NCBI RefSeq assembly: GCF_003386865.1 | Contig: NZ_QTUA01000001.1 | Location: forward strand, 1,674,001 to 1,738,000 | Reading direction: 5' to 3' | DNA length: 64,000 bases | Source of the DNA: Calidifontibacter indicus | GTDB taxonomy: Bacteria; Actinomycetota; Actinomycetes; Actinomycetales; Dermatophilaceae | Part shown: positions 27,994 through 37,222 of the stretch, piece by piece | Numbering within the stretch: position 1 is the first letter of the stretch | Layout of the letters: each line of letters starts with the position of its first letter | The notes under the pieces: generated by a model | The model's input: the letters and a program-made list of their open reading frames with translations, nothing else | Told to the model about the DNA's origin: nothing | The model's database searches: none | Made by a program: the position numbers and the translations under genes

Positions 27994-28015
27994 ACCCCCC
28001 GCACGGGGGCGACCT
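27994..28015 (+). terminator. GC hairpin at or just beyond the IS right end
   Basis: A run of C (27995-28000), a short loop and a run of G (28005-28009) form a compact hairpin 20-30 bases after the transposase stop. It could end transposase transcription. Whether it belongs to the element or to the host is unclear. Confidence 0.35.
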
Positions 28016-28090
28016 GCGGCGATGCCCGCAGCGCAGACGCGACGCAGTCGCGATGCACACCGGGGCTGACACCATGTCGGCCTCGTTTGC

Positions 28091-28096
28091 CATGAT
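28091..28096 (+). promoter_or_regulatory. -10 element for ftsY
   Basis: CATGAT ends six bases before the ftsY GTG; CTGACA at 28066-28071 is a possible -35 with a long 19-base spacer. It lies downstream of the IS, so ftsY keeps its own promoter. Confidence 0.45.
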
Positions 28097-28102
28097 GGGC
28101 GG

Positions 28103-29413
28103 GTGGATCAGCTCTGGGAAATCCTTGTAGTCCTCACCGTCGTCCTGCTCGGTGCAGTGGGCCTGGCGGTCGCCTTCCTACGCGGACGCGGTGGCAAGAC
28201 CAAGGAGCTGCCGCCGCAAGAGCCGCCGCCGGCCGCCAAGGATGCGCCGCAACGCAAGGCCAACACCTACAAACCGAGCTCCGGTGTCACCATCGACACC
28301 AGCAAGGGCTCCACCGCGACGGCCCCTCCGGCCGACACCGACGAGCGTGACGAACCTCCGGTCAAGCCGGTCACCCCGGCCGAGCCGGTCGAGAACAAGG
28401 GCGGCACCGCCGTCCAGGAACCCCCGGTTGAGCCGGCCCCGAAGGCCCCCGAACCGGCCCCCGCTCCCGAGCCCACGATCGAGCAGCCGGAGTCGGCGCG
28501 CGGCCGCATGACCCGGCTGCGCAGCCGGCTGGCCGCCTCCAACAACTCGATGGGCAAGGGCCTGCTCGGCATCCTTGCGGCGGGCACCCTCGACGAGTCG
28601 GTCTGGGAAGAGGTCGAGGACACCCTGCTGGGTGCAGACCTCGGCGTCGAGGCCACCACCGAGCTGGTCGACAACCTCAAGCAGCGGGTGAAGGTCGAGG
28701 GTTCGGCCAGCCCCGAGCAGCTCGAGATGTGGCTGCACGACGAACTCCTCAAGCTCGTCGACCCGACGATGGACCGCCGCATCGCGGCCAGCCGCCAGGG
28801 CGACCGTCCGGCCGTCGTGATGGTCGTGGGCGTCAACGGCACTGGCAAGACCACCACCGTCGGCAAGCTCGCCCGCGTGCTCGTCGCCGAGGACAAGGAG
28901 GTGCTGCTCGGCGCGGCCGACACCTTCCGTGCAGCGGCCGCCGACCAGCTCGAGACCTGGGGCGCCCGCGTCGGCGTGGCCACCGTCCGCTCCGACAAGG
29001 AGGGCGCCGACCCGGCCGCGGTGGCGTTCGACGCGGTGAAGGACGGCCACGACGAAGAGGTCGACGTCGTGATCATCGACACCGCCGGCCGCCTGCACAA
29101 CAAGGTCGGACTGATGGACGAGCTGTCGAAGGTCAAGCGCGTCATCGAGAAGCAGAGCCCCATCGACGAGTGCCTGCTGGTGCTCGATGCCACCACTGGC
29201 CAGAACGGCATGCGTCAGGCCGAGGTGTTTGCCAAGGCCGTCGACATCACCGGTGTCGTGCTCACCAAGCTCGACGGCACCGCCAAGGGCGGCATCGTCG
29301 TGCTCGTGCAGCGCGAACTCGGCGTGCCGGTGAAGCTCGTCGGTCTGGGTGAGGGTCCGGACGACCTGGCTCCGTTCGACCCGAAGGCCTTCGTCGACGC
29401 TGTACTCGACTGA
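28103..29413 (+). CDS. ftsY: Signal recognition particle receptor FtsY
   Basis: A 436-residue GTPase that docks SRP-ribosome complexes at the membrane. N-terminal membrane anchor (ILVVLTVVLLGAVGLAVAFL), a Pro/Glu/Ala-rich acidic A-region (residues 30-135), then the NG domain with VMVVGVNGTGKTTTVGKLA near residue 240, AADTFRAAAADQLETWG, DVVIIDTAGRLHNK and LTKLDGTAKGG. The GTG at 28103 gives MDQLWEILVV. Its partner ffh lies about 10 kb downstream. Confidence 0.96.
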   Translation: MDQLWEILVVLTVVLLGAVGLAVAFLRGRGGKTKELPPQEPPPAAKDAPQRKANTYKPSSGVTIDTSKGSTATAPPADTDERDEPPVKPVTPAEPVENKGGTAVQEPPVEPAPKAPEPAPAPEPTIEQPESARGRMTRLRSRLAASNNSMGKGLLGILAAGTLDESVWEEVEDTLLGADLGVEATTELVDNLKQRVKVEGSASPEQLEMWLHDELLKLVDPTMDRRIAASRQGDRPAVVMVVGVNGTGKTTTVGKLARVLVAEDKEVLLGAADTFRAAAADQLETWGARVGVATVRSDKEGADPAAVAFDAVKDGHDEEVDVVIIDTAGRLHNKVGLMDELSKVKRVIEKQSPIDECLLVLDATTGQNGMRQAEVFAKAVDITGVVLTKLDGTAKGGIVVLVQRELGVPVKLVGLGEGPDDLAPFDPKAFVDAVLD

Positions 29414-29582
29414 GCAGGGGCGCGTCGTCGACGACGTCGCTCACGCTGGTGCCGCCGCCCGGAGATCGTCCGTCGGCGGCACGAGTGTTTTGGAGTCCGA
29501 AATCCGCACGAGCACGTCGCCAGCCGGCCAACTCAGGTGACCACTGGGCAGCCGGTCGGGGCCGCCGACGTCCGCTCGCACC

Positions 29583-30269
29583 TCACGATGTCGTTAGCGC
29601 ATCGCCGAGCTGCAAGGTGGCGGGCTGCAACACATCGGCGTACACCGCGATGTTCATCTCCCGTTCGCCTGCGAGCGGTTTCAGCCAGTTGCCGCGGGCG
29701 ACGACACCGTCCTGATCGATGTCGATCATTCGGCAGCGTGGAACCGGCTGCACGCATGCGAGGCGCACCGCGCCGAGGGTCAGGTCGCGTCCGACCCACG
29801 ACTCCTCGATGAACGGTTCGTCCGTGTCGATCAAGAGGTTGACACGCAGCCGGCGCGGGTCGGCGCCGACACCCCATCTGTCGGCGCACCATTTCAGGGT
29901 GGCGGTGCCCACCACCGAGATCGATCCCATGTCCTGGTGCGGAACATCGGCCTCGACGGCAACGGTCACGGGCAGGCCCATCCGCTGCGAGAGGTCCTCA
30001 TCGAGTTGCGGATCTCCGACAAACCAACGGGCCGCCTTCCGCGCTACCTCGACGTGGTCGCCGACAGTCCGGGCCCGATAATCGAAGACCTCATCGTGGC
30101 GTCGAAACCTGCGAGTGTTCTTTCCCGAAGCGAAATGGCCCTCGGCGTCGCGCACAGCGAACAGACGATCTCCGACGATGCCTCGGCTGTCGAGTGCGAC
30201 GGACGTCAGGTCTTCCCGACCCATCGATTTCACGGGGTGCCGGCGAATCTGCTTCAGCTCGAACGCCAT
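29583..30269 (-). CDS. MOSC domain protein (YcbX-like)
   Basis: A 228-residue protein with an N-terminal MOSC beta-barrel region (ELKQIRRHPVKSMGRE, RGIVGDRLFAV) and the MOSC core with the conserved cysteine in PVPRCRMIDID, followed by LKPLAGEREMNIAVYA. Such proteins carry molybdenum cofactor and reduce N-hydroxylated compounds; the cysteine could ligate Mo. No ferredoxin domain is fused. The ATG at 30269 follows a -10 element directly. It diverges from the threonine-aldolase-like gene. Confidence 0.88.
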   Translation of the reverse strand: MAFELKQIRRHPVKSMGREDLTSVALDSRGIVGDRLFAVRDAEGHFASGKNTRRFRRHDEVFDYRARTVGDHVEVARKAARWFVGDPQLDEDLSQRMGLPVTVAVEADVPHQDMGSISVVGTATLKWCADRWGVGADPRRLRVNLLIDTDEPFIEESWVGRDLTLGAVRLACVQPVPRCRMIDIDQDGVVARGNWLKPLAGEREMNIAVYADVLQPATLQLGDALTTS

Positions 30270-30275
30270 GTCGTG

Positions 30276-30281
30276 AGACTA
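30276..30281 (-). promoter_or_regulatory. -10 element for leaderless MOSC gene
   Basis: TAGTCT on the reverse strand, six bases from the ATG at 30269. Confidence 0.55.
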
Positions 30282-30318
30282 ACCGCGACAGCGTGACCCG
30301 AGTGACAGGATCGTCGCC

Positions 30319-31413
30319 ATGGATTCAGTGCTCGACTCCCGGTTCCGTGCCGCGCAGTCGCGCGCCGTACAAGGTTTCTGGCGCCCACGCGTGCCCCTCG
30401 CCGACCGGTTGCGCGCGCTCGCCGACTACGCCGATGGGTTGCCTGCCGACGCAGCTGCGTGGGACGGCTACGGCGAGCACGGTGCGGTGGCCGCTCTCGA
30501 GTCGCGGGTCGCCGAACTGCTCGGCACCGACGCCGCCGCCTACTTCCCGAGCGGGGTGATGGCGCAGCAGATCGCGTTGCGCATCTGGTGCGACCGGATG
30601 GGCAACCGCCGCGTCGCGTTGCCCGATCTGTCGCACCTGATCGTGCACGAGGAGGACGGTCCTCGGCTGCTGCACGACCTCGAGTACGTCCACCTGACCA
30701 CCGGCGCGGTGACCGCTTCGGCCGCAGATGTCGAGCGCGCGCCCGGCGAGCTCGGTGCCGTGCTCGTCGAGTTGCCGCTGCGCGACGGCGGCTACCTGTT
30801 GCCGAGCTGGGACGACCTGACCGCGCTGGCCGAAGCGTGCCGGGAACGCGGGACACCGCTGCACTTCGACGGTGCCCGCTTGTGGGAATCGACGCCGTGG
30901 TTCGGCCGGTCGCTTCCCGAGGTGTCCGCACTCGCAGATTCGGTCTACGTCAGTTTTTACAAGGGACTCGGCGGCCTGTCGGGCGCTGCGCTCGCCGGTG
31001 ACGACGAGTTCGTGCGTGAAGCCAAGCTGTGGCGGCGCCGGATGGGCGGCACGGTCTGGACGTCGGCGCCGCACGCGATCTCCGCGTTGCAGGGTTTGGA
31101 CGAGGTGCTCCCGCGGATGGGGGAGTTGCACGACTTCGCCCAGCGCTTGGCTGGCGAGCTCGCCTCGGCCGGCGTCCGGGTGATTCCGCAGGAACCGCAG
31201 ACGAACGCGTTCCGGGTGTTCCTAGAGGCCGATCGGGACACCGTCCGAGAACGGGTGGTGACCGCGCTCGAGACCGACGGCTTCGCGCTGCCTTTCGGCT
31301 GGCAGTCCGCCAATGTGCCCGGATGGTCGTTCTGTGAGGTCACCGTCTCGCCGCAGATCCTGGACGAAGATCCAACGGTGCTCGCCCAGCGGCTCGCCGC
31401 GCTCGAGGGTTGA
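30319..31413 (+). CDS. Threonine aldolase-like PLP enzyme
   Basis: A 364-residue fold-type I PLP enzyme of the beta-eliminating lyase/threonine aldolase group, which splits threonine or similar beta-hydroxy amino acids to glycine and an aldehyde. ALLGTDAAAYFPSGVMAQQ is the cofactor-phosphate loop region, HFDGARLWES holds the PLP aspartate, and the lysine is in YVSFYKGLGGLSG near residue 214. Exact substrate is not certain. It ends in an overlap with the Nudix-methyltransferase gene region. Confidence 0.85.
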   Translation: MDSVLDSRFRAAQSRAVQGFWRPRVPLADRLRALADYADGLPADAAAWDGYGEHGAVAALESRVAELLGTDAAAYFPSGVMAQQIALRIWCDRMGNRRVALPDLSHLIVHEEDGPRLLHDLEYVHLTTGAVTASAADVERAPGELGAVLVELPLRDGGYLLPSWDDLTALAEACRERGTPLHFDGARLWESTPWFGRSLPEVSALADSVYVSFYKGLGGLSGAALAGDDEFVREAKLWRRRMGGTVWTSAPHAISALQGLDEVLPRMGELHDFAQRLAGELASAGVRVIPQEPQTNAFRVFLEADRDTVRERVVTALETDGFALPFGWQSANVPGWSFCEVTVSPQILDEDPTVLAQRLAALEG

Positions 31414-31418
31414 CGACC

Positions 31419-32468
31419 GTGTCTGTGATCAAGGTCAAGGCGATGGTGATCGCGCCGAACGACGCCTTCACCGCGCACGCCGTGTCGCTGCTCCCGCCGA
31501 CCGCGGAGAACCCGGGCGGTTATCACCGGCTGATCGGTGGCAGCGTCGAGTTCGGCGAGACCCACCGCGAGGCCGTCGAGCGCGAGGTGCGCGAGGAACT
31601 CGGCGCCGACCTGATCGATGCGGTGCTGCTCGGCACGGTCGAGAACATCTTCGAGATCAACGGCGAGACCGGACACGAGATCGTGTTCGTGTACAGCGGT
31701 CGCCTCGACCCCCAACCGCCGGCGGACGGTGCACAGCTGACCGAGGCCGACGGTGCCGTCTATCCGGTGGTGTGGCGATCGTTCGACGACGTGAGCGAGC
31801 AATTGCCGCTGTTCCCGGACGTTGTGTCGCTGGTGCACCGGTTGCCCCGGCCCGGCGTCGACCGAGGAGAGCAGAAGCAGAGCACCGTCGCCGCATATGA
31901 CAGCGACGTCGCGGGTTACAGCGGCGGCACCCGGCAGTTGCCCGAGCATGTGCGGCGGGTGGCCGAGCTGTTCGCGCGGGATCTCGGACCGGACGCGCGG
32001 GTGCTCGAGATCGGTTCGGCATCCGGGCGCGACGCGGCATTCCTCGAATCGCTCGGTGGGCGAGTCGACCGCACCGACATCACCCCGGGATTCGTCGATG
32101 CGCTACGTGCGGCCGGCCACGACGCCCGGGTGGTCGACCCATTGACCGACGACCTCGGCCACGGTTACGACGGAGTGTGGGCGAATGCCGTTCTGCTGCA
32201 CCTGAATCGACCCGAGATGGCAGTCGTGCTGCACCGACTGCGATCCGCTGTGCGACCGGGCGGACGTCTCTACTGCTCGGTCAAGGAAGGCGACGGCGAC
32301 GGTTGGTCACGACACGGGAATGTCGTGGGGGCTCGTCACTTCACCTTTTGGCGCGAGCCGCACCTGCGTGAGGTGCTGTCGGCCGCCGGCTGGAAGGTGG
32401 AGTCCATCGAGACGCGGCCCGGCAGCAAGTTGGACGAAACCTGGCTGTTCGTGGTCGCCACGAGGTAG
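31419..32468 (+). CDS. Nudix hydrolase-methyltransferase fusion
   Basis: A 349-residue two-domain protein. Residues 1-145 are a Nudix hydrolase with the box GGSVEFGETHREAVEREV followed by REELGAD. After a Gln-rich linker, residues 155-349 are a SAM-dependent class I methyltransferase with VLEIGSASGRDAAFLE and a later RPGGRLYCSVKEGDG. I know no fixed substrate for this pairing. GTG at 31419 is preferred because GAGGG lies nine bases upstream; TTG at 31410 would overlap the previous stop. No frameshift is seen, so it is a real fusion. Confidence 0.82.
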   Translation: MSVIKVKAMVIAPNDAFTAHAVSLLPPTAENPGGYHRLIGGSVEFGETHREAVEREVREELGADLIDAVLLGTVENIFEINGETGHEIVFVYSGRLDPQPPADGAQLTEADGAVYPVVWRSFDDVSEQLPLFPDVVSLVHRLPRPGVDRGEQKQSTVAAYDSDVAGYSGGTRQLPEHVRRVAELFARDLGPDARVLEIGSASGRDAAFLESLGGRVDRTDITPGFVDALRAAGHDARVVDPLTDDLGHGYDGVWANAVLLHLNRPEMAVVLHRLRSAVRPGGRLYCSVKEGDGDGWSRHGNVVGARHFTFWREPHLREVLSAAGWKVESIETRPGSKLDETWLFVVATR

Positions 32469-32495
32469 CGATCGGAGGTTGTCGGTGGCGCCGCC

Positions 32496-32501
32496 TAGTC
32501 T
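32496..32501 (+). promoter_or_regulatory. -10 element for leaderless HNH gene
   Basis: TAGTCT, six bases, then the ATG at 32508. Confidence 0.55.
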
Positions 32502-32507
32502 CGTGTT

Positions 32508-34196
32508 ATGAGGATCAGTTGGTCTGAGGTGAGCGGCTCCGACGGAGTCGACTTCCTTGTGCGCCAACTGATTTCGAAGACGAACCCGCGCCCGCTGCAC
32601 CCTGATCTGCACCTCGCGTTCGAGGTGCGGGCGACGGCGGCCGATTGCCTGCAGCACGCCGTTGAGTGGTGTCGCAGAGCCTTCGCGAATCTCGACGGCG
32701 ATGCTCTTCGCGCGGGTCCGGACGGTGGTGTGACCGGTTCCCGTCCGGTGACGGTGGAGCAGCTGCGGGCGTTGGAGCAGGCCGTCACGGCAGCGGCCGA
32801 AGTTGGGTCGGTGTCGCAGGCCGCGCAGGCGATCGCGATGGCGCGCTACGCCGCGGTCGACCAGGAGAAGGTCGACGACGACACCGGCTTCGCGGCCCCC
32901 GTCGAGCACTCACTCGGGCATGAGGCTGAGTTCGCAGATGTCGATCTCGGGGTGGCCTGTGGGTGGTCGCCGCGCACAGCATCAAACCGGTTGTCGGGCG
33001 CGCTGAGTGCCTGCACGCGCACACCGCGGCTGCTGGCGTTGGCAGTCGAGGGGCAGGTGCCGTTCTGGAAGGTGTCGGCGGTGGCGGCCGAGGTCGCCGC
33101 GGCCTCGCCCGCGACGGCAGCCCGGGTGGAGCAGCACCTGCTCGACGCGCGCGGGTTCGATGCGTGGGGGCTTGTCAAGCTGCGGAATACCGCTCGGGCA
33201 CTGGTGTCGCAGTGGGAGGCCGACGCGGCTCGTGAGACGCGGAAGAAGAAGGCCCGGGAGTTGACCGGGGTATGGGCTGGCCCGTGTGACGAGGCCGGCC
33301 TGGCCGAGTTGCGGGCGGTCGGCCCGACCGATCAGATCGCGAAGATCATGGGTGCGGTCGAGGCGTTGGCGCAGCAGTGGTTGAAGCAGCCGCAGCACCC
33401 CGACGATCATCCGGTGGACGCGGCGGGGGAGCCATCGCGGCCGGTCAAGCCGTCATTGGGACAGCTGCGGTTGAAGGCGCTGCACGATCTGGTCTGTGCG
33501 GGCACGGACGTGTCGTTCCAGGTGACGGTTCAGTTCCCGATCGTGCCCGACGACGACGCAGGAGGCGCCGCTGACCGGCCGCCTCCGAGGGGTGCTGCCT
33601 TCACCGCGCAGGCCGACGATGGCTCGCCGCCCTCGGGGTGCTCGCCGCCGGCGGGTTGCTCGTCGGGTTGCTCGTCAGCACAGCCACCCGACCCGAGCAG
33701 ACATCCGGATGACGAAGACCGGCGCGATGATCAGCGGCCGACGGAGCCCAGGTACCGGGCGGGCTGGGCACGGGTGCCAGGGGTCGGATTGATCGATCCG
33801 GCGGTGGTTGCCGCGTTGAACGACGCGGTCGGCGTCGAGTTGGCGCGGGCGTTGGTTGACGTCCGCACCGGAGCGACGGTCGAGACCCGCAACCTCGGGT
33901 ATGTGCCGGGGGAGCGATTGCGCCGGTTCGTGCAGCAGCGCGACGGCACCTGCCGATTGCCGGGGTGCAGCCGTCCCGCGGCCCGGTGCGAGCAAGACCA
34001 TGTGGTCGAGTGGCCGATCGGTGCGACCGAGGGTGGCAACCTCGCCAGCTTGTGCAAGCACCATCACGACGCGAAGACCGCCCGACACTGGGACTACGAG
34101 TTGAGTCGTGACGGCGTGTGCACCTGGACCTCGCCGACCGGCCGCACCTACGTCACCTACCCCGATTCCGCCTGGGACGATCAAGCCACCGGGTGA
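32508..34196 (+). CDS. DUF222/HNH endonuclease domain protein (13E12-like)
   Basis: A 562-residue member of the actinobacterial DUF222 plus HNH family, often present in many copies per genome; role unknown. The DUF222 helical region covers about residues 60-330. The C-terminal HNH motif reads QQRDGTCRLPGCSRPAARCE, then DHVVEWPIGATEGGNLASL and CKHHHDAK, with zinc-type cysteines and catalytic histidines intact. A Cys/Ser/Pro-rich low-complexity stretch at residues 360-415 separates the parts. Convergent with the DUF2236 gene. Confidence 0.88.
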   Translation: MRISWSEVSGSDGVDFLVRQLISKTNPRPLHPDLHLAFEVRATAADCLQHAVEWCRRAFANLDGDALRAGPDGGVTGSRPVTVEQLRALEQAVTAAAEVGSVSQAAQAIAMARYAAVDQEKVDDDTGFAAPVEHSLGHEAEFADVDLGVACGWSPRTASNRLSGALSACTRTPRLLALAVEGQVPFWKVSAVAAEVAAASPATAARVEQHLLDARGFDAWGLVKLRNTARALVSQWEADAARETRKKKARELTGVWAGPCDEAGLAELRAVGPTDQIAKIMGAVEALAQQWLKQPQHPDDHPVDAAGEPSRPVKPSLGQLRLKALHDLVCAGTDVSFQVTVQFPIVPDDDAGGAADRPPPRGAAFTAQADDGSPPSGCSPPAGCSSGCSSAQPPDPSRHPDDEDRRDDQRPTEPRYRAGWARVPGVGLIDPAVVAALNDAVGVELARALVDVRTGATVETRNLGYVPGERLRRFVQQRDGTCRLPGCSRPAARCEQDHVVEWPIGATEGGNLASLCKHHHDAKTARHWDYELSRDGVCTWTSPTGRTYVTYPDSAWDDQATG

Positions 34197-34298
34197 GGAA
34201 TCGGATGCTGTGTTGATCGTCCGAGTTGTTCACCGGGCGAGCAGCGGTGGTTGCCGGACGAGCGCGACTTGTCCGAGGTCAGCTGCAGCAGCCGGACG

Positions 34299-35219
34299 TC
34301 ACGCCGGGCCCACCGACGTCAACTGGTCGTGCGTTAGCCGGTCGCCGGCCACGAGTGGGTCGTTCAGCATCCAGCGAATGCCGCGCACACCGGCGTCCCC
34401 GGCCCGCAGATCGACGGCCCGACGGGCCGATGAGAACCGCAGACCGAACAGTTCGAGCGCGTAGTCGGGCAGCGACGCGACGGCGCCGCGATACAGCGCG
34501 GCGTACCCGAGTCGGCCCGGCCCGTCGAGGCCGTGCGGGTGCTTGAGGTACTCCAGCACATCGAGCGCGTCGGGTCCGGCATCGAGCACCGGCCGGTACG
34601 AGGCCAGCACGGCTCGCAGTTCTGCGACCGAACCGGGAGGCGTAGGCACCCCGATCCCGCCGGCCGCGCGGGCGGTCTGTGCGACGTAGAGGTCGGCGTC
34701 CGCGTCCGACAACGTCGCGGCACCGAATCGGCGATACGCATCGAGGAAGCTGTCGATCTCGGCGCAGTGCACCCACAACAACAGGTCGGGATCGTCGGCC
34801 CGGTAGGCGCGCCCGTTCGGTGCCACTCCGCTGATCCGCGTGTGCACCTTCGACACCCGGGCCATCAGCCGCTCGGCGTCGGCCACCGACCCGTAGGTGG
34901 TCATCGAGATGAACCCGCTGATCTGCTGCAAGCGCCCCCACGGGTCGTCTCGATAAGTGGAGTTCTGCGCCACCCCGGCCATCGCCACCGAGTGCAGCGC
35001 CTGCAACAACAGTGCTCGCACGCCGCCCAGAAACATCGACGCATTGGCGTGCACCCGCCAGATCGGGTCGTCGGCGGTGAACCAGCGCTCGCCGGGAGTG
35101 CCCCAGATCGAACGGGCGCGGCGCGCCGCGTCGTCGCCCGCCGTTCGTGAACGCAACTCGGACGCTGCGCGGTGCCGCAGCCGGTCGTGCACCGAGGACA
35201 CAGGGTTGGGGAAGGACAC
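34299..35219 (-). CDS. DUF2236 (MpaB-type oxygenase family) protein
   Basis: A 306-residue protein of the DUF2236 family, related to latex-clearing and MpaB oxygenases that bind b-type haem. Seen: WRVHANASMFLGGVRALLLQ, LHSVAMAGVA, and the conserved VSKVHTRISG and LLLWVHCAEIDSFLDAY with histidines that may bind haem. The GTG at 35219 is chosen because a CATAAT -10 ends six bases before it; an ATG at 35252 lies upstream of that promoter. Substrate unknown. Confidence 0.78.
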   Translation of the reverse strand: MSFPNPVSSVHDRLRHRAASELRSRTAGDDAARRARSIWGTPGERWFTADDPIWRVHANASMFLGGVRALLLQALHSVAMAGVAQNSTYRDDPWGRLQQISGFISMTTYGSVADAERLMARVSKVHTRISGVAPNGRAYRADDPDLLLWVHCAEIDSFLDAYRRFGAATLSDADADLYVAQTARAAGGIGVPTPPGSVAELRAVLASYRPVLDAGPDALDVLEYLKHPHGLDGPGRLGYAALYRGAVASLPDYALELFGLRFSSARRAVDLRAGDAGVRGIRWMLNDPLVAGDRLTHDQLTSVGPA

Positions 35220-35225
35220 GCAGCC

Positions 35226-35231
35226 ATTATG
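35226..35231 (-). promoter_or_regulatory. -10 element for leaderless DUF2236 gene
   Basis: CATAAT on the reverse strand, six bases from the GTG at 35219. Confidence 0.55.
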
Positions 35232-35334
35232 GGCCGCCGTCCGAAACCTCATGTTTACCGCGCTCGGAAGAATGTCACATGCCTGAAACACGACGCGCCG
35301 GGTGAGGAAACGCCACGGGCGGAAGGTACTCGGC

Positions 35335-37073
<1,739 letters not shown>

Positions 37074-37077
37074 CAGA

Positions 37078-37117
37078 CACCGGGTGGCCCGCGTCCCCCA
37101 GCGCGGGCCACCCGGTG
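37078..37117 (+). terminator. Strong hairpin after glnK
   Basis: A perfect 16-bp stem (37078-37093 with 37102-37117) with an 8-base loop starts five bases after the glnK stop. No T-run follows. It probably lowers readthrough into glnD, so glnD would be made at lower level than amt-glnK. Confidence 0.7.
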
Positions 37118-37222
37118 ACACCTGTCCTGAAGCGACAGCTTCCCGAACCGACCACCCAGAACCGACATCCAGAACCGACATCCCGGACTCGAGCCCAGAA
37201 CCCGAGCGAAAGGCAGCCCGAA

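Larger units (their letters stand above)
26545..27994 (+). mobile_element. IS110-family insertion sequence (ends approximate)
   Basis: About 1.45 kb with a single recombinase gene, a roughly 235-base non-coding left end and a short right end. IS110 elements make no long terminal inverted repeats or target duplications, and none are seen. I place the left end near 26545 and the right end near 27994 from matches between the putative guide loops and the flanks; each may be wrong by several bases. It sits between the small membrane protein gene and ftsY without breaking either. Confidence 0.7.

Noticed and set aside
28014-28060. Small hairpins after the IS110 element as part of its bridge RNA
   Set aside because: In this group the RNA is expected from the longer non-coding end, here the left; these short stems show no large loops and lie beyond the likely right end.
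33580-33720. Cys/Ser/Pro-rich low-complexity stretch in the HNH gene as a frameshift
   Set aside because: The frame stays open and both flanking domains are in register, so it is more likely a linker.
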